46,291 nt of DNA from Candidatus Endomicrobiellum cryptotermitis (GTDB lineage Bacteria; Elusimicrobiota; Endomicrobiia; Endomicrobiales; Endomicrobiaceae), in assembly GCA_031257835.1 (NCBI GenBank), contig JAIRNY010000001.1:1-46291 (forward strand), given 5' to 3'. The notes below the pieces were generated by a model. It ran no database searches. It saw only the letters and a list, made by a program, of their open reading frames with translations, and had not been told where the DNA came from. Positions 1-9,189 of the stretch are shown here, piece after piece; the stretch's first letter is position 1, and every line of letters begins with the position of its first letter. The position numbers were made by a program, and so were the translations under genes.

Positions 1-242
1 AACTAGCAAAATGATAAGACAAGCAAGAGTTAACTGTATTTAGCTTCAAACAATGAATAAGGTCTGTCTAAAAACCTTAGCGCATATCCTTGCAATTATA
101 GGCATTAGGGTTTTTTAGAGAGTCCTCTTTTGCAATATTAAATGTTTATTGCTTATAAGCCGCTCTTTTAAGTCAAGTTTATAAAATTTACTGTATAAAT
201 ATGCTATAAGCTTGTTTTAGTGTTATCTTTGGAGATACTAAA
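1..242. other. Left-edge region without a recognisable gene
   Basis: I see no gene here that I can support. The stretch is AT-rich and broken by stops in all frames. It probably holds the promoter for the sugar/recA gene run that starts at 325, but I could not pick a single convincing -35/-10 pair. Confidence 0.4.
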
Positions 243-323
243 ATGTCTAAGTCTATATTATATATGTTTGATAAATATATTAAAAATTATATAATCAAAG
301 TCAGAATGTTTTTAATGAGGTGA
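243..323 (+). CDS. Possible 26-codon leader ORF
   Basis: A short ORF starts with ATG at 243 behind a good ribosome site (GGAG at 231-234, 8 nt spacing) and ends in TGA at 321-323, one base before the dehydrogenase start at 325. The peptide is hydrophobic and basic (MSKSILYMFDKYIKN...) and I do not recognise it. It could be a coupled leader peptide, the front end of a lost gene, or chance. Its position against the next start is the only reason to list it. Confidence 0.22.
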   Translation: MSKSILYMFDKYIKNYIIKVRMFLMR

Positions 324-324
324 C

Positions 325-1626
325 ATGTATAAAAAGTTGCTTGAAAAAATTAATTCTAAAGCTGCAGAAATTGGTGTTATAGGTCAAGGGTATGTAGGTC
401 TTCCTTTATCTTGTCAGCTTGCAAAACAAGGGTTTAGTGTTACAGGTTTTGAAGTGGACGAGTCTAAAGTTAAGATGATAAATAGTGGGAAATCGTATAT
501 TGGTGATGTAAGTTCTAAAGATTTAAAAGAGTTGGTCGATACTAAAAAGATTTTTGCTGACACAAATTTTAAAAACCTTTCACATATGGATGTTTTAATT
601 ATTTGTGTACCAACACCTCTTAGGAAGTCTAAAGATCCAGATGTCTCTTATATACTTGAGGCAGCAGAGAATGTTAGAAAAACTTTAAAAAAGGGCCAAC
701 TTATTATATTAGAGTCTACAACTTATCCTGGCACTACAGAAGAGTTGGTGCTTCCCATATTAGAAGAAACAGATTTGGCTGTGGGAAAAGATTTCTTTTT
801 AGCTTTTAGTCCAGAAAGAATAGATCCATCAAATAAAAAGTTTGATATAAAAAGTACACCAAAAGTTGTTGGTGGTATGTGTGCAAAGTGTACTGGTCTT
901 GCTTTGGCAGTGTATTCTTCTTTTACGGAAGTTTATAAAGTTTCGTCAACTCAAGCTGCAGAAATGGTAAAACTTTTAGAAAACACTTTTAGAGCAGTAA
1001 ATATTGCTTTGGTTAATGAAGTTGCTTTAATGTGTAATAAATTGAACCTTAATGTTTGGGAAATTATAGATGCAGCGTCAACAAAACCGTTTGGATTTAT
1101 GCCTTTTTATCCTGGTCCTGGAATAGGTGGTCATTGTATACCTTTAGATCCACATTATTTGTCCTGGAAACTTAAGACAGTAAACTTTTATTCAAAGTTT
1201 ATAGATTTGGCTGGAGATTTAAATGCTAAAATGCCAGGCTATGTTGTCTCAAAATTGCAAGATGCGTTAAATGCAAGGTCTAGAGCTTTAAAAAATGCAA
1301 AGATTTTAATTTTGGGTGTAGCTTATAAAAAAGACGTGTCTGATGGCAGAGAATCACCAGCAATAGATGTTATAAATATATTGATTGAAAAAATGGCAAA
1401 CGTTTTTTATTATGATGCACATGTGCCTATTGTAAGAAATTGTGGGAGTGGTAAAATTTTGAGTTCCTTAAATAATCTTAACAATTTAAATAAATTTGAT
1501 GCTGTCGTGGTTGTTACAGACCATTCAGATGTAGATTATAAAAAAGTTTTAAAAGATGCTAAAGTTATTGTAGATACAAGAAATGTTTTTAAAAATGTTA
1601 AGTCGAGTAAAATTGTAAGAATATAA
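325..1626 (+). CDS. UDP-N-acetylhexosamine 6-dehydrogenase (UDP-sugar dehydrogenase family)
   Basis: Cytoplasmic NAD-dependent enzyme that oxidises C6 of a UDP-sugar to the uronic acid for surface glycan synthesis. The N-terminal Rossmann motif GQGYVG is at residues 20-25, and the active-site segment GPGIGGHCIP places the catalytic cysteine at residue 271. The HCIPLDPHYL wording fits the WbpA/WecC (UDP-GlcNAc/UDP-ManNAc) branch better than UDP-glucose dehydrogenase, but the exact substrate is inferred. At 433 aa the length is normal. The start at 325 has GAGG four bases upstream. It heads a run of sugar genes into which recA is inserted. Confidence 0.88.
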   Translation: MYKKLLEKINSKAAEIGVIGQGYVGLPLSCQLAKQGFSVTGFEVDESKVKMINSGKSYIGDVSSKDLKELVDTKKIFADTNFKNLSHMDVLIICVPTPLRKSKDPDVSYILEAAENVRKTLKKGQLIILESTTYPGTTEELVLPILEETDLAVGKDFFLAFSPERIDPSNKKFDIKSTPKVVGGMCAKCTGLALAVYSSFTEVYKVSSTQAAEMVKLLENTFRAVNIALVNEVALMCNKLNLNVWEIIDAASTKPFGFMPFYPGPGIGGHCIPLDPHYLSWKLKTVNFYSKFIDLAGDLNAKMPGYVVSKLQDALNARSRALKNAKILILGVAYKKDVSDGRESPAIDVINILIEKMANVFYYDAHVPIVRNCGSGKILSSLNNLNNLNKFDAVVVVTDHSDVDYKKVLKDAKVIVDTRNVFKNVKSSKIVRI

Positions 1627-1646
1627 TCAATTTGTATAATTGATTA
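1624..1646 (+). terminator. Hairpin overlapping the dehydrogenase stop codon
   Basis: A perfect 9-bp inverted repeat (TAATCAATT / AATTGATTA, 5-nt loop) begins on the stop codon itself. No T-run follows, so it is at best a weak terminator or an mRNA 3'-end stabiliser. It separates the dehydrogenase from recA, which has its own strong ribosome site. Confidence 0.35.
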
Positions 1647-1727
1647 CTATAAAACAAATCTGAAAATAAATAGTTTCAATGTCTAAAATTTTTAAAGGGT
1701 AGAGTTTTTAATAACTCCGGAGGAAGT

Positions 1728-2801
1728 ATGGTAAAAGATGAAAAACTTAAAGCTTTGGATTTAGCGTTATCTCAAATTGAAAAAGATTTTGGCAAAGAAG
1801 CAATTATGAGGCTTGGTGAAAAACACACAAAAGAAAATGTAGATTCTATATCTACTGGCGCACTTCCGTTAGATATTGCTATAGGGATTGGCGGTATTCC
1901 TAGAGGTAGGATCATTGAAATTTATGGGCCAGAATCTTCTGGTAAAACTACTCTTGCTTTATGTATGGTAGCGCAAACTCAAAAGCTTGGTGGAATAGCA
2001 GCATACATAGACGCTGAACATGCAATGGACCCAGAATACGCAAAAAAGATAGGTGTGGATATAGAAAATTTGTTAATATCTCAACCAGATTCAGGTGAGC
2101 AAGGTCTTGAAATTGCAGATAAACTTGTACGTTCTGGAGCTGTGGATATAATAGTTGTAGACTCAGTAGCGGCACTTGTCCCCAAAGCTGAAATTGAAGG
2201 TGAAATGGGAGATTCTTTTGTAGGGCTTCAAGCTAGACTTATGAGTCAAGCTTTAAGGAAACTTACTTCTAATATTTCAAGATCAAAAACTTCTATTGTA
2301 TTTATAAATCAATTAAGGCAGAAGATAGGAGTCATGTGGGGAAGTCCAGAGACAACTCCTGGTGGTCTTGCTTTGAAGTTCTATTCTTCTGTAAGGCTTG
2401 ATATTAGAAGAATTGAGTCTGTCAAAAAAGGGGACGAAGTTTTGGGTAACAGGGTGAGAGTAAAAGTTGTTAAAAATAAAGTAGCAGCTCCATTTAAACA
2501 AGCAGAATTTGAAATAATTTTTGGGCAGGGTGTAGACAAGTTTGGCTATTTAATAGATATGGGTGTAAATGATGGCATAATAGAAAAAGCAGGTGCTTTT
2601 TTTAGTTATAAAGGTGAGAAACTTGGACAGGGTAGAGAAAATGTAAAAGCCTTTTTAGTTGAAAATCATGCCATAGCAGAAGAAATAGAAACAAAAATAA
2701 GAGAGAAAGCTTTTGGTTTAGAAAAAAGTGAAGAAAACAAATCAGAATCTTCTGTTTCAAAAGAAAAAAGTTCTAAAAACTCAAAAAAAGAGAATAAGTA
2801 A
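1728..2801 (+). CDS. recA: Recombinase RecA
   Basis: DNA strand-exchange ATPase of homologous recombination and the SOS response. The Walker A motif GPESSGKTT is near residues 67-75, followed by the [29 protein letters not shown] core, shown here only in part. The DNA-binding loop residues ([22 protein letters not shown] region) are intact, and the C-terminal tail is Lys/Ser/Glu-rich as in many RecAs. Length (357 aa) is typical. The start is fixed by a strong CCGGAGGAA ribosome site at about 1717-1725. I see no LexA-type box upstream. Its stop overlaps the next start (TAATG), so recA is translationally coupled to a glycosyltransferase gene, an unusual neighbour. Confidence 0.98.
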   Translation: MVKDEKLKALDLALSQIEKDFGKEAIMRLGEKHTKENVDSISTGALPLDIAIGIGGIPRGRIIEIYGPESSGKTTLALCMVAQTQKLGGIAAYIDAEHAMDPEYAKKIGVDIENLLISQPDSGEQGLEIADKLVRSGAVDIIVVDSVAALVPKAEIEGEMGDSFVGLQARLMSQALRKLTSNISRSKTSIVFINQLRQKIGVMWGSPETTPGGLALKFYSSVRLDIRRIESVKKGDEVLGNRVRVKVVKNKVAAPFKQAEFEIIFGQGVDKFGYLIDMGVNDGIIEKAGAFFSYKGEKLGQGRENVKAFLVENHAIAEEIETKIREKAFGLEKSEENKSESSVSKEKSSKNSKKENK

Positions 2802-4000
2802 TGATTGTAAGTTGTGGTCCAGACAATAAACAACTGCTAAAAGAGTCTGACTTATATATATCTAATTTAAGTAGAAAGCTTTTAAGGAAGCAGATACGTA
2901 TTTCTTTTAGACGAACTTTAAAAGATTTTTTTAAAAGTTGGCCTGAATCTTTAAAGTTTGTCTTTAAAAAGAATAATAAGACAAAGATATATATTGCGCT
3001 TGTGCTTGCAGGTGGTATGGGCGATGTTTTAAGACAGAAAGACGCTTTTTGTGCTATTTTAGAATTGTTCCCTTCCTCTGTGGTTGATGTTTATGGTAAA
3101 ACTTATAAGTTATTTTTTAAAGATATAAAAAATGTAAGATTTTTTTTCAATAGATATTTTATAGGTTTTTCTACAAAAAGATATGACATAGTTTTAGACT
3201 ATTTTTCTAGTGACAATATTACAAGTGGTATTTGTAATTTAACTATTAATTCCTTAAGAACTGATAGTTTAAAAAGCTTTAAAGCAGACTTTGAATATTT
3301 GAAAACTCAGTACCCTTATTGTTTTAAATTTGAAAATCAATATTTTTTTCAAAAGAAAGCTGTAGAAAACAAATTAAAATTTAACAATATAGTTAAACTA
3401 ACTGCAGGGATTAAAGATTTTACAAAAATTGCGTTGCCATTAAATTTTAGAGAACAAGATATTTTAAAGTTTGGGGTAAATAAACAATATGAATATATAA
3501 CCTTTCAACATGGGTGGGGAAACAAAGGTTATATTCCAAATAAAATGTATATGTCCATACATCTTTGGGAGACAAAAAATTGGGAAGAATTACTTAAAGA
3601 GATAAAAAAGATGTTACCTGAATATAAAATAGTTCAAGTAGGGCTGGCAAGTCCGCCTGTTACATGTGTAGACATAAACTTAGTAGGCAAAACTTCTTTT
3701 GACGAGCTTTGCTCTGTTATTAAGTACTCATCATTGCATATAGATACTGATTGTGGTTGTGTTCATATTGCTCAAGCTGTTAATACTAGATCTGTAGTGC
3801 TTTTTGGTCCTTCAAATGCAGAGTATGTTGGATATGAAGATAATATAAATATTGTTGCTAATTCGTGTCGTAACTGTTTTGTGATAGAAAAGTGGTATGA
3901 AAAGTGTGTTAGAGGTTTTAAGAATCCAATATGTATGAAATCGATATTGCCAAATTTTGTTGCAAACACCATAAAAGAAAATTTAAGAGATATCATATGA
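2801..4000 (+). CDS. Glycosyltransferase family 9 (heptosyltransferase-like)
   Basis: Likely transfers a sugar to a lipopolysaccharide-core or related acceptor at the inner face of the cytoplasmic membrane. The GT9 signature is visible in both halves: AGGMGDVLRQ near residues 69-78, and the C-terminal nucleotide-sugar site DTDCGCVHIAQAV...VVLFGPS, which corresponds to the conserved D-[ST]-G-x2-H-x-A-x-A motif with small changes. At 399 aa it is slightly long, with a basic N-terminal extension of about 60 residues. The ATG overlaps the recA stop by one base. The downstream epimerase start overlaps its own stop (ATGA). Donor and acceptor cannot be told from sequence. Confidence 0.82.
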   Translation: MIVSCGPDNKQLLKESDLYISNLSRKLLRKQIRISFRRTLKDFFKSWPESLKFVFKKNNKTKIYIALVLAGGMGDVLRQKDAFCAILELFPSSVVDVYGKTYKLFFKDIKNVRFFFNRYFIGFSTKRYDIVLDYFSSDNITSGICNLTINSLRTDSLKSFKADFEYLKTQYPYCFKFENQYFFQKKAVENKLKFNNIVKLTAGIKDFTKIALPLNFREQDILKFGVNKQYEYITFQHGWGNKGYIPNKMYMSIHLWETKNWEELLKEIKKMLPEYKIVQVGLASPPVTCVDINLVGKTSFDELCSVIKYSSLHIDTDCGCVHIAQAVNTRSVVLFGPSNAEYVGYEDNINIVANSCRNCFVIEKWYEKCVRGFKNPICMKSILPNFVANTIKENLRDII

Positions 4001-4926
4001 AAGTTCTTGTTACAGGGGGTGCAGGTTTTATAGGTTCTAATATTGTGGACGCTTTACTTGAAAAGAAACATTCAATTGTTGTTATTGACAATTTATCTTC
4101 AGGGAAAAAAGAAAATGTCAATAAACAATCTAAATTTTACAAAGTTGATATTTGTGATCAGAAAAAAGTGTTAGAGATATTTAAACAAGAAAAACCGCAA
4201 ATTGTAATACATCATGCCGCTCAAATTGATGTAAGGAAATCTGTTGCCGACCCTGTTTTTGATGTAAATGTAAATATTATAGGATCAATTAATATTCTCG
4301 GTGCATGTGTGCAAACAAAAGTTAAAAAGATAATTTTTGCTTCTTCAGGCGGTACAATTTATGGGGAATGTAAAGCTGTTGCTCCAAAAGAAGATTCAAT
4401 GCCAGCTGCTTTGTCTCCATATGGTATTTCCAAGAATTCTGTGGAGAACTATATAAAATTTTATTCTGATATTTATGGTTTAGAATATACAATTTTAAGA
4501 TATGGGAATGTTTTTGGGCCAAGACAAGACCCTTATGGCGAGGCAGGTGTAGTTGCTATATTTGCTCAAAGAATGCTTAAAAATGAAGGTATTAGGGTTT
4601 TTGGAGACGGTAAACAGATGAGAGATTATGTTTATGTCTCTGATGTTGTATATGCAAATGTTAAATCTTTAACAAAAGGGAAAAATGAAGTTATAAATAT
4701 AGGTACATCTAAAACAACTTCTGTTAATAAACTTGTAGAAGTTATGAGCAAGGTTAGTGGGTATAAGAAAAAAGCTATACGTAAACCTAAAAGAGTAGGA
4801 GAACTATTTAAAAGTTTTTTAAACATAAACAGAGCAAAAAAAGTTTTAGGGTGGACACCTAAAGTAAGTTTAGATAATGGCATAAAAGTTACTGTAGAAT
4901 ATTTTAAAGAAAGGCTAAATAAATGA
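3997..4926 (+). CDS. NAD-dependent sugar epimerase/dehydratase (GalE-like)
   Basis: Extended short-chain dehydrogenase that interconverts or modifies NDP-sugars. The start at 3997 gives MKVLVTGGAGFIGSN, the expected N-terminal Rossmann motif, and makes an ATGA overlap with the preceding gene. A longer reading from 3931 adds 22 unrelated residues and is unlikely. The active-site pair appears as YGISK (Tyr-x3-Lys), with the SSGGTIYG strand before it. RYGNVFGPRQDP and RDYVYVSDVV are standard substrate-binding motifs. At 309 aa it resembles the shorter GalE-type UDP-glucose 4-epimerases. The substrate could equally be UDP-GlcNAc or the product of a neighbouring enzyme. Confidence 0.87.
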   Translation: MKVLVTGGAGFIGSNIVDALLEKKHSIVVIDNLSSGKKENVNKQSKFYKVDICDQKKVLEIFKQEKPQIVIHHAAQIDVRKSVADPVFDVNVNIIGSINILGACVQTKVKKIIFASSGGTIYGECKAVAPKEDSMPAALSPYGISKNSVENYIKFYSDIYGLEYTILRYGNVFGPRQDPYGEAGVVAIFAQRMLKNEGIRVFGDGKQMRDYVYVSDVVYANVKSLTKGKNEVINIGTSKTTSVNKLVEVMSKVSGYKKKAIRKPKRVGELFKSFLNINRAKKVLGWTPKVSLDNGIKVTVEYFKERLNK

Positions 4927-5957
4927 AAGCGTTTGTTTTAGCTGCTGGAATTGGCACAAGACTTAAACCTCTTACTACAGATATACCTAAGCCAATGGTC
5001 CCTATTTTAGGCAGACCAGCTTTATATTATACATTTGCTAATCTTTTAAAGTATGGTTTTGACAGTGTTTGTGTAAATACACATTACCGGAGCGAAGTTA
5101 TAACAGACTATTTTAAAGATAATAAATTTGGCATAAATTTAAAATTTTCTTGTGAGCACAAACTTTTAGGTACAGCAGGAGCAATAAAAAAGAATGAATC
5201 TTTTTTTGATGATACATTTGTTGTTATGTCTGGTGACGGTTTAACTGATATTAACCTTAAAAAAGCTCTAGAATTTCATAAACAAAAAAAGTCTATTGCA
5301 ACTGTTGTTTTAAAAAGAATAAAGTTAAGATTTGAATATGGTATAGCAATAACGGACAGAACAGGGCAAATTAACTCTTTTGTGGAAAAGCCGTTATGGG
5401 GAGATGTTTTTAATGATGAAGTAAATACTGGTATATATATATTTGAGCCCAAAATTTTTGATTTTATCCCCAAGGACAAATTTTTTGATTTTGGCAAGGA
5501 CTTATTTCCTCTTTTAATGCAGAAAAAAGAGAAGATGTACGGATATTTAATGGATGAATATTGGACAGATATCGGAAATATTAGTGAGTATAAAAAGGGT
5601 CTTTTTGATATTTTAGATGACAAAGTGAAAATAGATTTAAATGCTGTAAAAAGTTCAAGTAATAAGTATATATCTTCTAGCGCTAAAATAGATAAAACTG
5701 TAAAAATACAAGGCCCTTGTTATATTGGTGACAACGTTGTAATAAAAGGAGGGGCAAAGATAAAACCTTATAGTGTTGTATCAAAAAATGTCATAATAGA
5801 CAAAAACAGTGTAATAGAGAAGTCTATACTTTGGGAAAATACTAAAATTGGTAAAAGAGTGAAATTAAGAAACACAATAGTTGGTAGTAATATCCTGGTT
5901 ACTAACCAAATAACATTGTTTGATTCTATACTAATGGAAGAAAAAACATCTTTTTAA
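4923..5957 (+). CDS. Sugar-1-phosphate nucleotidyltransferase with hexapeptide-repeat tail
   Basis: Makes an NDP-sugar from a sugar 1-phosphate. The N-terminal pyrophosphorylase signature is complete (LAAGIGTRLKPLTTDIPKPMVPI, with the catalytic G-x-G-T-R-L and PKP). GTAGAIK, VMSGDGL and FVEKP mark the nucleotide and sugar sites. After about residue 245 the protein turns into I/V-rich hexapeptide repeats of a left-handed beta-helix (SAKIDKTVKIQGPCYIGDN...). This layout fits mannose-1-phosphate guanylyltransferase-like enzymes, or Glc-1-P thymidylyl/uridylyltransferase relatives. ATG overlaps the epimerase stop (ATGA), so the two are coupled. Confidence 0.85.
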   Translation: MKAFVLAAGIGTRLKPLTTDIPKPMVPILGRPALYYTFANLLKYGFDSVCVNTHYRSEVITDYFKDNKFGINLKFSCEHKLLGTAGAIKKNESFFDDTFVVMSGDGLTDINLKKALEFHKQKKSIATVVLKRIKLRFEYGIAITDRTGQINSFVEKPLWGDVFNDEVNTGIYIFEPKIFDFIPKDKFFDFGKDLFPLLMQKKEKMYGYLMDEYWTDIGNISEYKKGLFDILDDKVKIDLNAVKSSSNKYISSSAKIDKTVKIQGPCYIGDNVVIKGGAKIKPYSVVSKNVIIDKNSVIEKSILWENTKIGKRVKLRNTIVGSNILVTNQITLFDSILMEEKTSF

Positions 5958-5978
5958 ATATTATAGGAGAATTATTTT

Positions 5979-7142
5979 ATGTCAAATAAAAACAGGTACT
6001 TTTTTACATCTGAATCTGTTACAGAAGGGCATCCAGATAAAGTATGCGATATAGTTTCAGATACCATTTTAGATGCTATTTTAGAACAGGATACAAAAGC
6101 TAGAGTAGCATGTGAAACTTTTATATCTAAAGGGCTTCTTATTGTTGGTGGGGAAATTACAACTACGGCAAAAATAAATACAAGGGGAATTATAAAGAAT
6201 GCAATAAAAAAAATAGGATATGATAGACCTTCTTTTGGTTTTGATTATAATACTTGCGCAATAATAGATACAATAAATACGCAATCTCCTGATATTGCTA
6301 TGGGTGTTGACGATGGTGGAGCTGGTGATCAAGGTTTAATGATGGGGTTTGCTTGTAAAGAAACTCCAGAGCTTATGCCTCTTTCTATAACTTTAGCTCA
6401 TAAGCTTTCTATGAGACTTACTCAAGTAAGAAAAGAAAATATTTTACCTTATTTAGGACCAGATGGTAAAACTCAAGTTACTGTAGAATATGTTGATTGG
6501 AAACCTAAAAGAATAAGCGCTGTTGTTTTATCTACACAGCATACGGAAACAATTTTAGATAAAACGGGTAACCATATAACAGAAAAAGCAAAAAATGAAA
6601 TTTTTGATGCTGTAATAAGCCCAATTTTAGAAAAATTGATAGATAAAGACACAAAGATTTATATAAATCCAACGGGTAAATTTATTGTTGGCGGTCCTGC
6701 AGCAGATACTGGGCTTACTGGTAGAAAAATAATAGTTGATACGTACGGTGCAATGGCGGCACATGGTGGCGGCGCTTTTTCTGGTAAAGATTCTACAAAG
6801 GTTGATAGAAGTGCTTGTTATATGGCAAGACATATAGCAAAGAATATAGTTGCAGCAGGCTTTGCGCAAAAGTGTACAGTTCAGCTTGCTTATGCTATAG
6901 GAGTTAAAGATCCTGTGTCAGTTATGGTAGATACTCATAGTAGCAGTAAAATTTCAGGTTTTAAATTAGAACCAATTGTAAGAAAAATTTTTCCTCTTAC
7001 TCCTAAAGGTATAGCAGATTATTTGCAACTTTATAAACCTATTTTTGCTAAGACAGCTTCTTATGGACATTTTGGTAGAAAAGAGTTTACTTGGGAAAAT
7101 TTAAATAAAGTTGAAGAGCTTCATAAATGTTTGAGACAATAA
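5979..7142 (+). CDS. metK: S-adenosylmethionine synthetase
   Basis: Makes S-adenosylmethionine from methionine and ATP in the cytoplasm. All signatures are present: the N-terminal GHPDKVCD motif, the central GAGDQGLMMG nucleotide loop, and GGGAFSGKD with its K+/ATP-binding residues. At 387 aa the length is normal. The start at 5979 follows AGGAG (5963-5969 area). It lies 21 nt after the nucleotidyltransferase and closes this co-directional block. I looked for a SAM riboswitch in the short spacer and there is no room for one. Confidence 0.98.
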   Translation: MSNKNRYFFTSESVTEGHPDKVCDIVSDTILDAILEQDTKARVACETFISKGLLIVGGEITTTAKINTRGIIKNAIKKIGYDRPSFGFDYNTCAIIDTINTQSPDIAMGVDDGGAGDQGLMMGFACKETPELMPLSITLAHKLSMRLTQVRKENILPYLGPDGKTQVTVEYVDWKPKRISAVVLSTQHTETILDKTGNHITEKAKNEIFDAVISPILEKLIDKDTKIYINPTGKFIVGGPAADTGLTGRKIIVDTYGAMAAHGGGAFSGKDSTKVDRSACYMARHIAKNIVAAGFAQKCTVQLAYAIGVKDPVSVMVDTHSSSKISGFKLEPIVRKIFPLTPKGIADYLQLYKPIFAKTASYGHFGRKEFTWENLNKVEELHKCLRQ

Positions 7143-7255
7143 AGTAAGCTAAGTATATAAAAAAGCAACTTTAAGTTTGTTTTACAAATGTAAAATAAAT
7201 ACTTTAATTATAGTAAAGAGGGTTTAAATATTAAAAAGTTAAGGTCATAAAGTTA

Positions 7256-8323
7256 ATGAGTTGGTATATAAAAAAAAAATTAAAATCATTACGTAAAAAT
7301 ATTGCAAAAAAATTTTTAGATAAAAAAAATAGAAAATTTAATATTTTTGACGTTAATAACATTAAATCAATTCTGTTTTTTAGAAATGACGATAAAATTG
7401 GTGATATGGTAGTTTCTACATTAATTTTTAGAGAGATCAAAAAACATTATCCTGATGTTAAAATTATAGTTTTATGTGGTAAAAATAGCGCTAAAATTTT
7501 AAAATATAATAAAAATGTTGACTCAGTTTATGTAACAAGTGGTAACTTTTTTAAAGATTTACCAATTTATATTAGTTTAAGAAAACAGCACATTTCTTTA
7601 GGTGTAGATTTTTATACGTTTGGGCTTTGCTTTATACCGTTACTTATTTTACGTATTATTGCTGTTAATACCTTAATAGGTTTTTATAAAAGTTTATATA
7701 ATATTTACGATATATCAATAGATAAAGATTTTTTAAATGAGCATATTTCAAAACGTTATAAATATGTTTTAAATATATTAAAGATTAATAAACCAAATTT
7801 AAGTTATGATGTTTTTACTAGTAATAAAGAAGATAGTATAGCTGTTAAGTTGTTAGAAAAATCTAATTCAAAGTACAACATAGTTTTAAATCCTTTTGCT
7901 GCAAGTAAGCATAGAAGTTTTCCATTTAGTAAATTGCAATCTTTAATCTCTCTTTTAGAAAAACAAATTGATTGTAGTATTTTTGTAATAGGTCATAAAA
8001 ATAATAAGTTATATTCTTTAGAAAATGATAGGACTTTTATTTGTTTATTTGATGACATTTTAGAGAGTGCAAGTTTAGTAAAATATTCTGATATTATTAT
8101 TACTCCAGACACATCTATAGTACATATAGCGTCTGCTTTTAATAAAAAAACAGTAGCTTTGTATTTAGACTATTCAAAAGTATCTGAAAAAATAAATATA
8201 ATTTGGGCACCTAATAACAAAAATGCTATTAGGGTATCTTTAGATACTAGAAATGGTTTAAAAGATAATGTAAAAAATATACCTGATGTCGATATTATAA
8301 GTGCAGTAGAAAAACTTTTATAG
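7256..8323 (+). CDS. Glycosyltransferase family 9 (second copy)
   Basis: Second GT9 enzyme, not closely similar to the one at 2801. It shows FFRNDDKIGDMVVSTLIFREIKKHYP (first half quoted as NDDKIGDMVV), the standard GT9 N-terminal motif, and near the C-terminus ITPDTSIVHIASAF, the canonical donor-site D-T-S-x2-H-x-A-x-A. At 355 aa the length is normal. The N-terminus is strongly basic, which suggests membrane association. The gene is even richer in A+T than its neighbours. The 113-nt gap before it suggests that a new transcript starts here. From here to comF at 20603 all genes are on one strand, with gaps of at most about 21 nt. Confidence 0.83.
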   Translation: MSWYIKKKLKSLRKNIAKKFLDKKNRKFNIFDVNNIKSILFFRNDDKIGDMVVSTLIFREIKKHYPDVKIIVLCGKNSAKILKYNKNVDSVYVTSGNFFKDLPIYISLRKQHISLGVDFYTFGLCFIPLLILRIIAVNTLIGFYKSLYNIYDISIDKDFLNEHISKRYKYVLNILKINKPNLSYDVFTSNKEDSIAVKLLEKSNSKYNIVLNPFAASKHRSFPFSKLQSLISLLEKQIDCSIFVIGHKNNKLYSLENDRTFICLFDDILESASLVKYSDIIITPDTSIVHIASAFNKKTVALYLDYSKVSEKINIIWAPNNKNAIRVSLDTRNGLKDNVKNIPDVDIISAVEKLL

Positions 8324-8331
8324 AGGTTTTT

Positions 8332-9171
8332 ATGAAGTTAATGATTGCAATTCCTGTTTATAATAGAAAAAAGTATCTTAATATAATGCTTAAATCTCTA
8401 AAAAAGTGTGGTCATATTAACAAGACTTTTGTTAAAGTATTTAATGATTGTAGTACGGAATTTGATGAGGCTTATTTAGGACAGATATTCAAAGTGTTAA
8501 ATGTAAACATTATTACAAGACGTGAAAATTTAAGAGCAGATAGAAATAATTATCAAATAATGCTTGACTTTTTAAATACAGATAATGATGTCCTTTTTAT
8601 TTGCGATTCGGATCTTTTGCTAAGGCCAGATACTATTGAGTATATATATTCTAACTTTAAAAAGACTGATGGTTTTTTAAGTGTATATAATTCAGATCTT
8701 CATAGAGATATTTATTTTGACGGTAAATTTGTATATAAGCAAGATGTTGGTTTTGCTGGTATGTGTATATCAAAAGATTTGCTTAAAAGTTTTATTTTAA
8801 AGCAAAAAGAAGCTCCGCGCTCTATGGACTTTAAGCTGTCCTCTTTTTTGCTCAAAATGGGTATTAGGCTTATAGTTCCAAAAAACAGTTATGTTCAACA
8901 TATAGGTTTTGATGGACAAAATTGTAGTAGTGAATCTGTAGACTTTTCTTCAAGTTTTGTTCCTTTGTCTGACTTTAATAAGAAGATAATTGATGAAGTT
9001 GCTCCTATTGTTTTAAAACGTCAAGCAGAAATGATAAAGTATCTTTTATTTAAAGATAAATATAAAAGATGTGGTTTTATGTTCCACCAACCTACGAAAC
9101 ATTTTGCCCAGAATCTGCTTTTTAAAAAACTAAGAAAACTTTATTTTAAGCTTTACCCAGCTGGTAATTAA
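8332..9171 (+). CDS. Glycosyltransferase family 2
   Basis: GT-A fold enzyme that transfers a sugar from an NDP-donor. MIAIPVYNRKKYL is the family's first strand, VKVFNDCS and ENLRADRN form the nucleotide site, and ICDSDLLL carries the metal-binding D-x-D. No strong membrane segment is seen, so it is probably a soluble or peripheral enzyme. At 279 aa it consists of the catalytic domain plus a short basic tail. It starts 8 nt after the GT9 stop behind AGAGG, so the two are probably one transcript. Substrate unknown. Confidence 0.82.
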   Translation: MKLMIAIPVYNRKKYLNIMLKSLKKCGHINKTFVKVFNDCSTEFDEAYLGQIFKVLNVNIITRRENLRADRNNYQIMLDFLNTDNDVLFICDSDLLLRPDTIEYIYSNFKKTDGFLSVYNSDLHRDIYFDGKFVYKQDVGFAGMCISKDLLKSFILKQKEAPRSMDFKLSSFLLKMGIRLIVPKNSYVQHIGFDGQNCSSESVDFSSSFVPLSDFNKKIIDEVAPIVLKRQAEMIKYLLFKDKYKRCGFMFHQPTKHFAQNLLFKKLRKLYFKLYPAGN

Positions 9172-9189
9172 AAAAGGGAGTTATGTGGA

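Noticed and set aside
3931-3996. 22-residue N-terminal extension of the epimerase
   Set aside because: It would overlap the GT9 end by 70 nt and displace the Rossmann motif from the N-terminus. The ATGA start at 3997 is standard.
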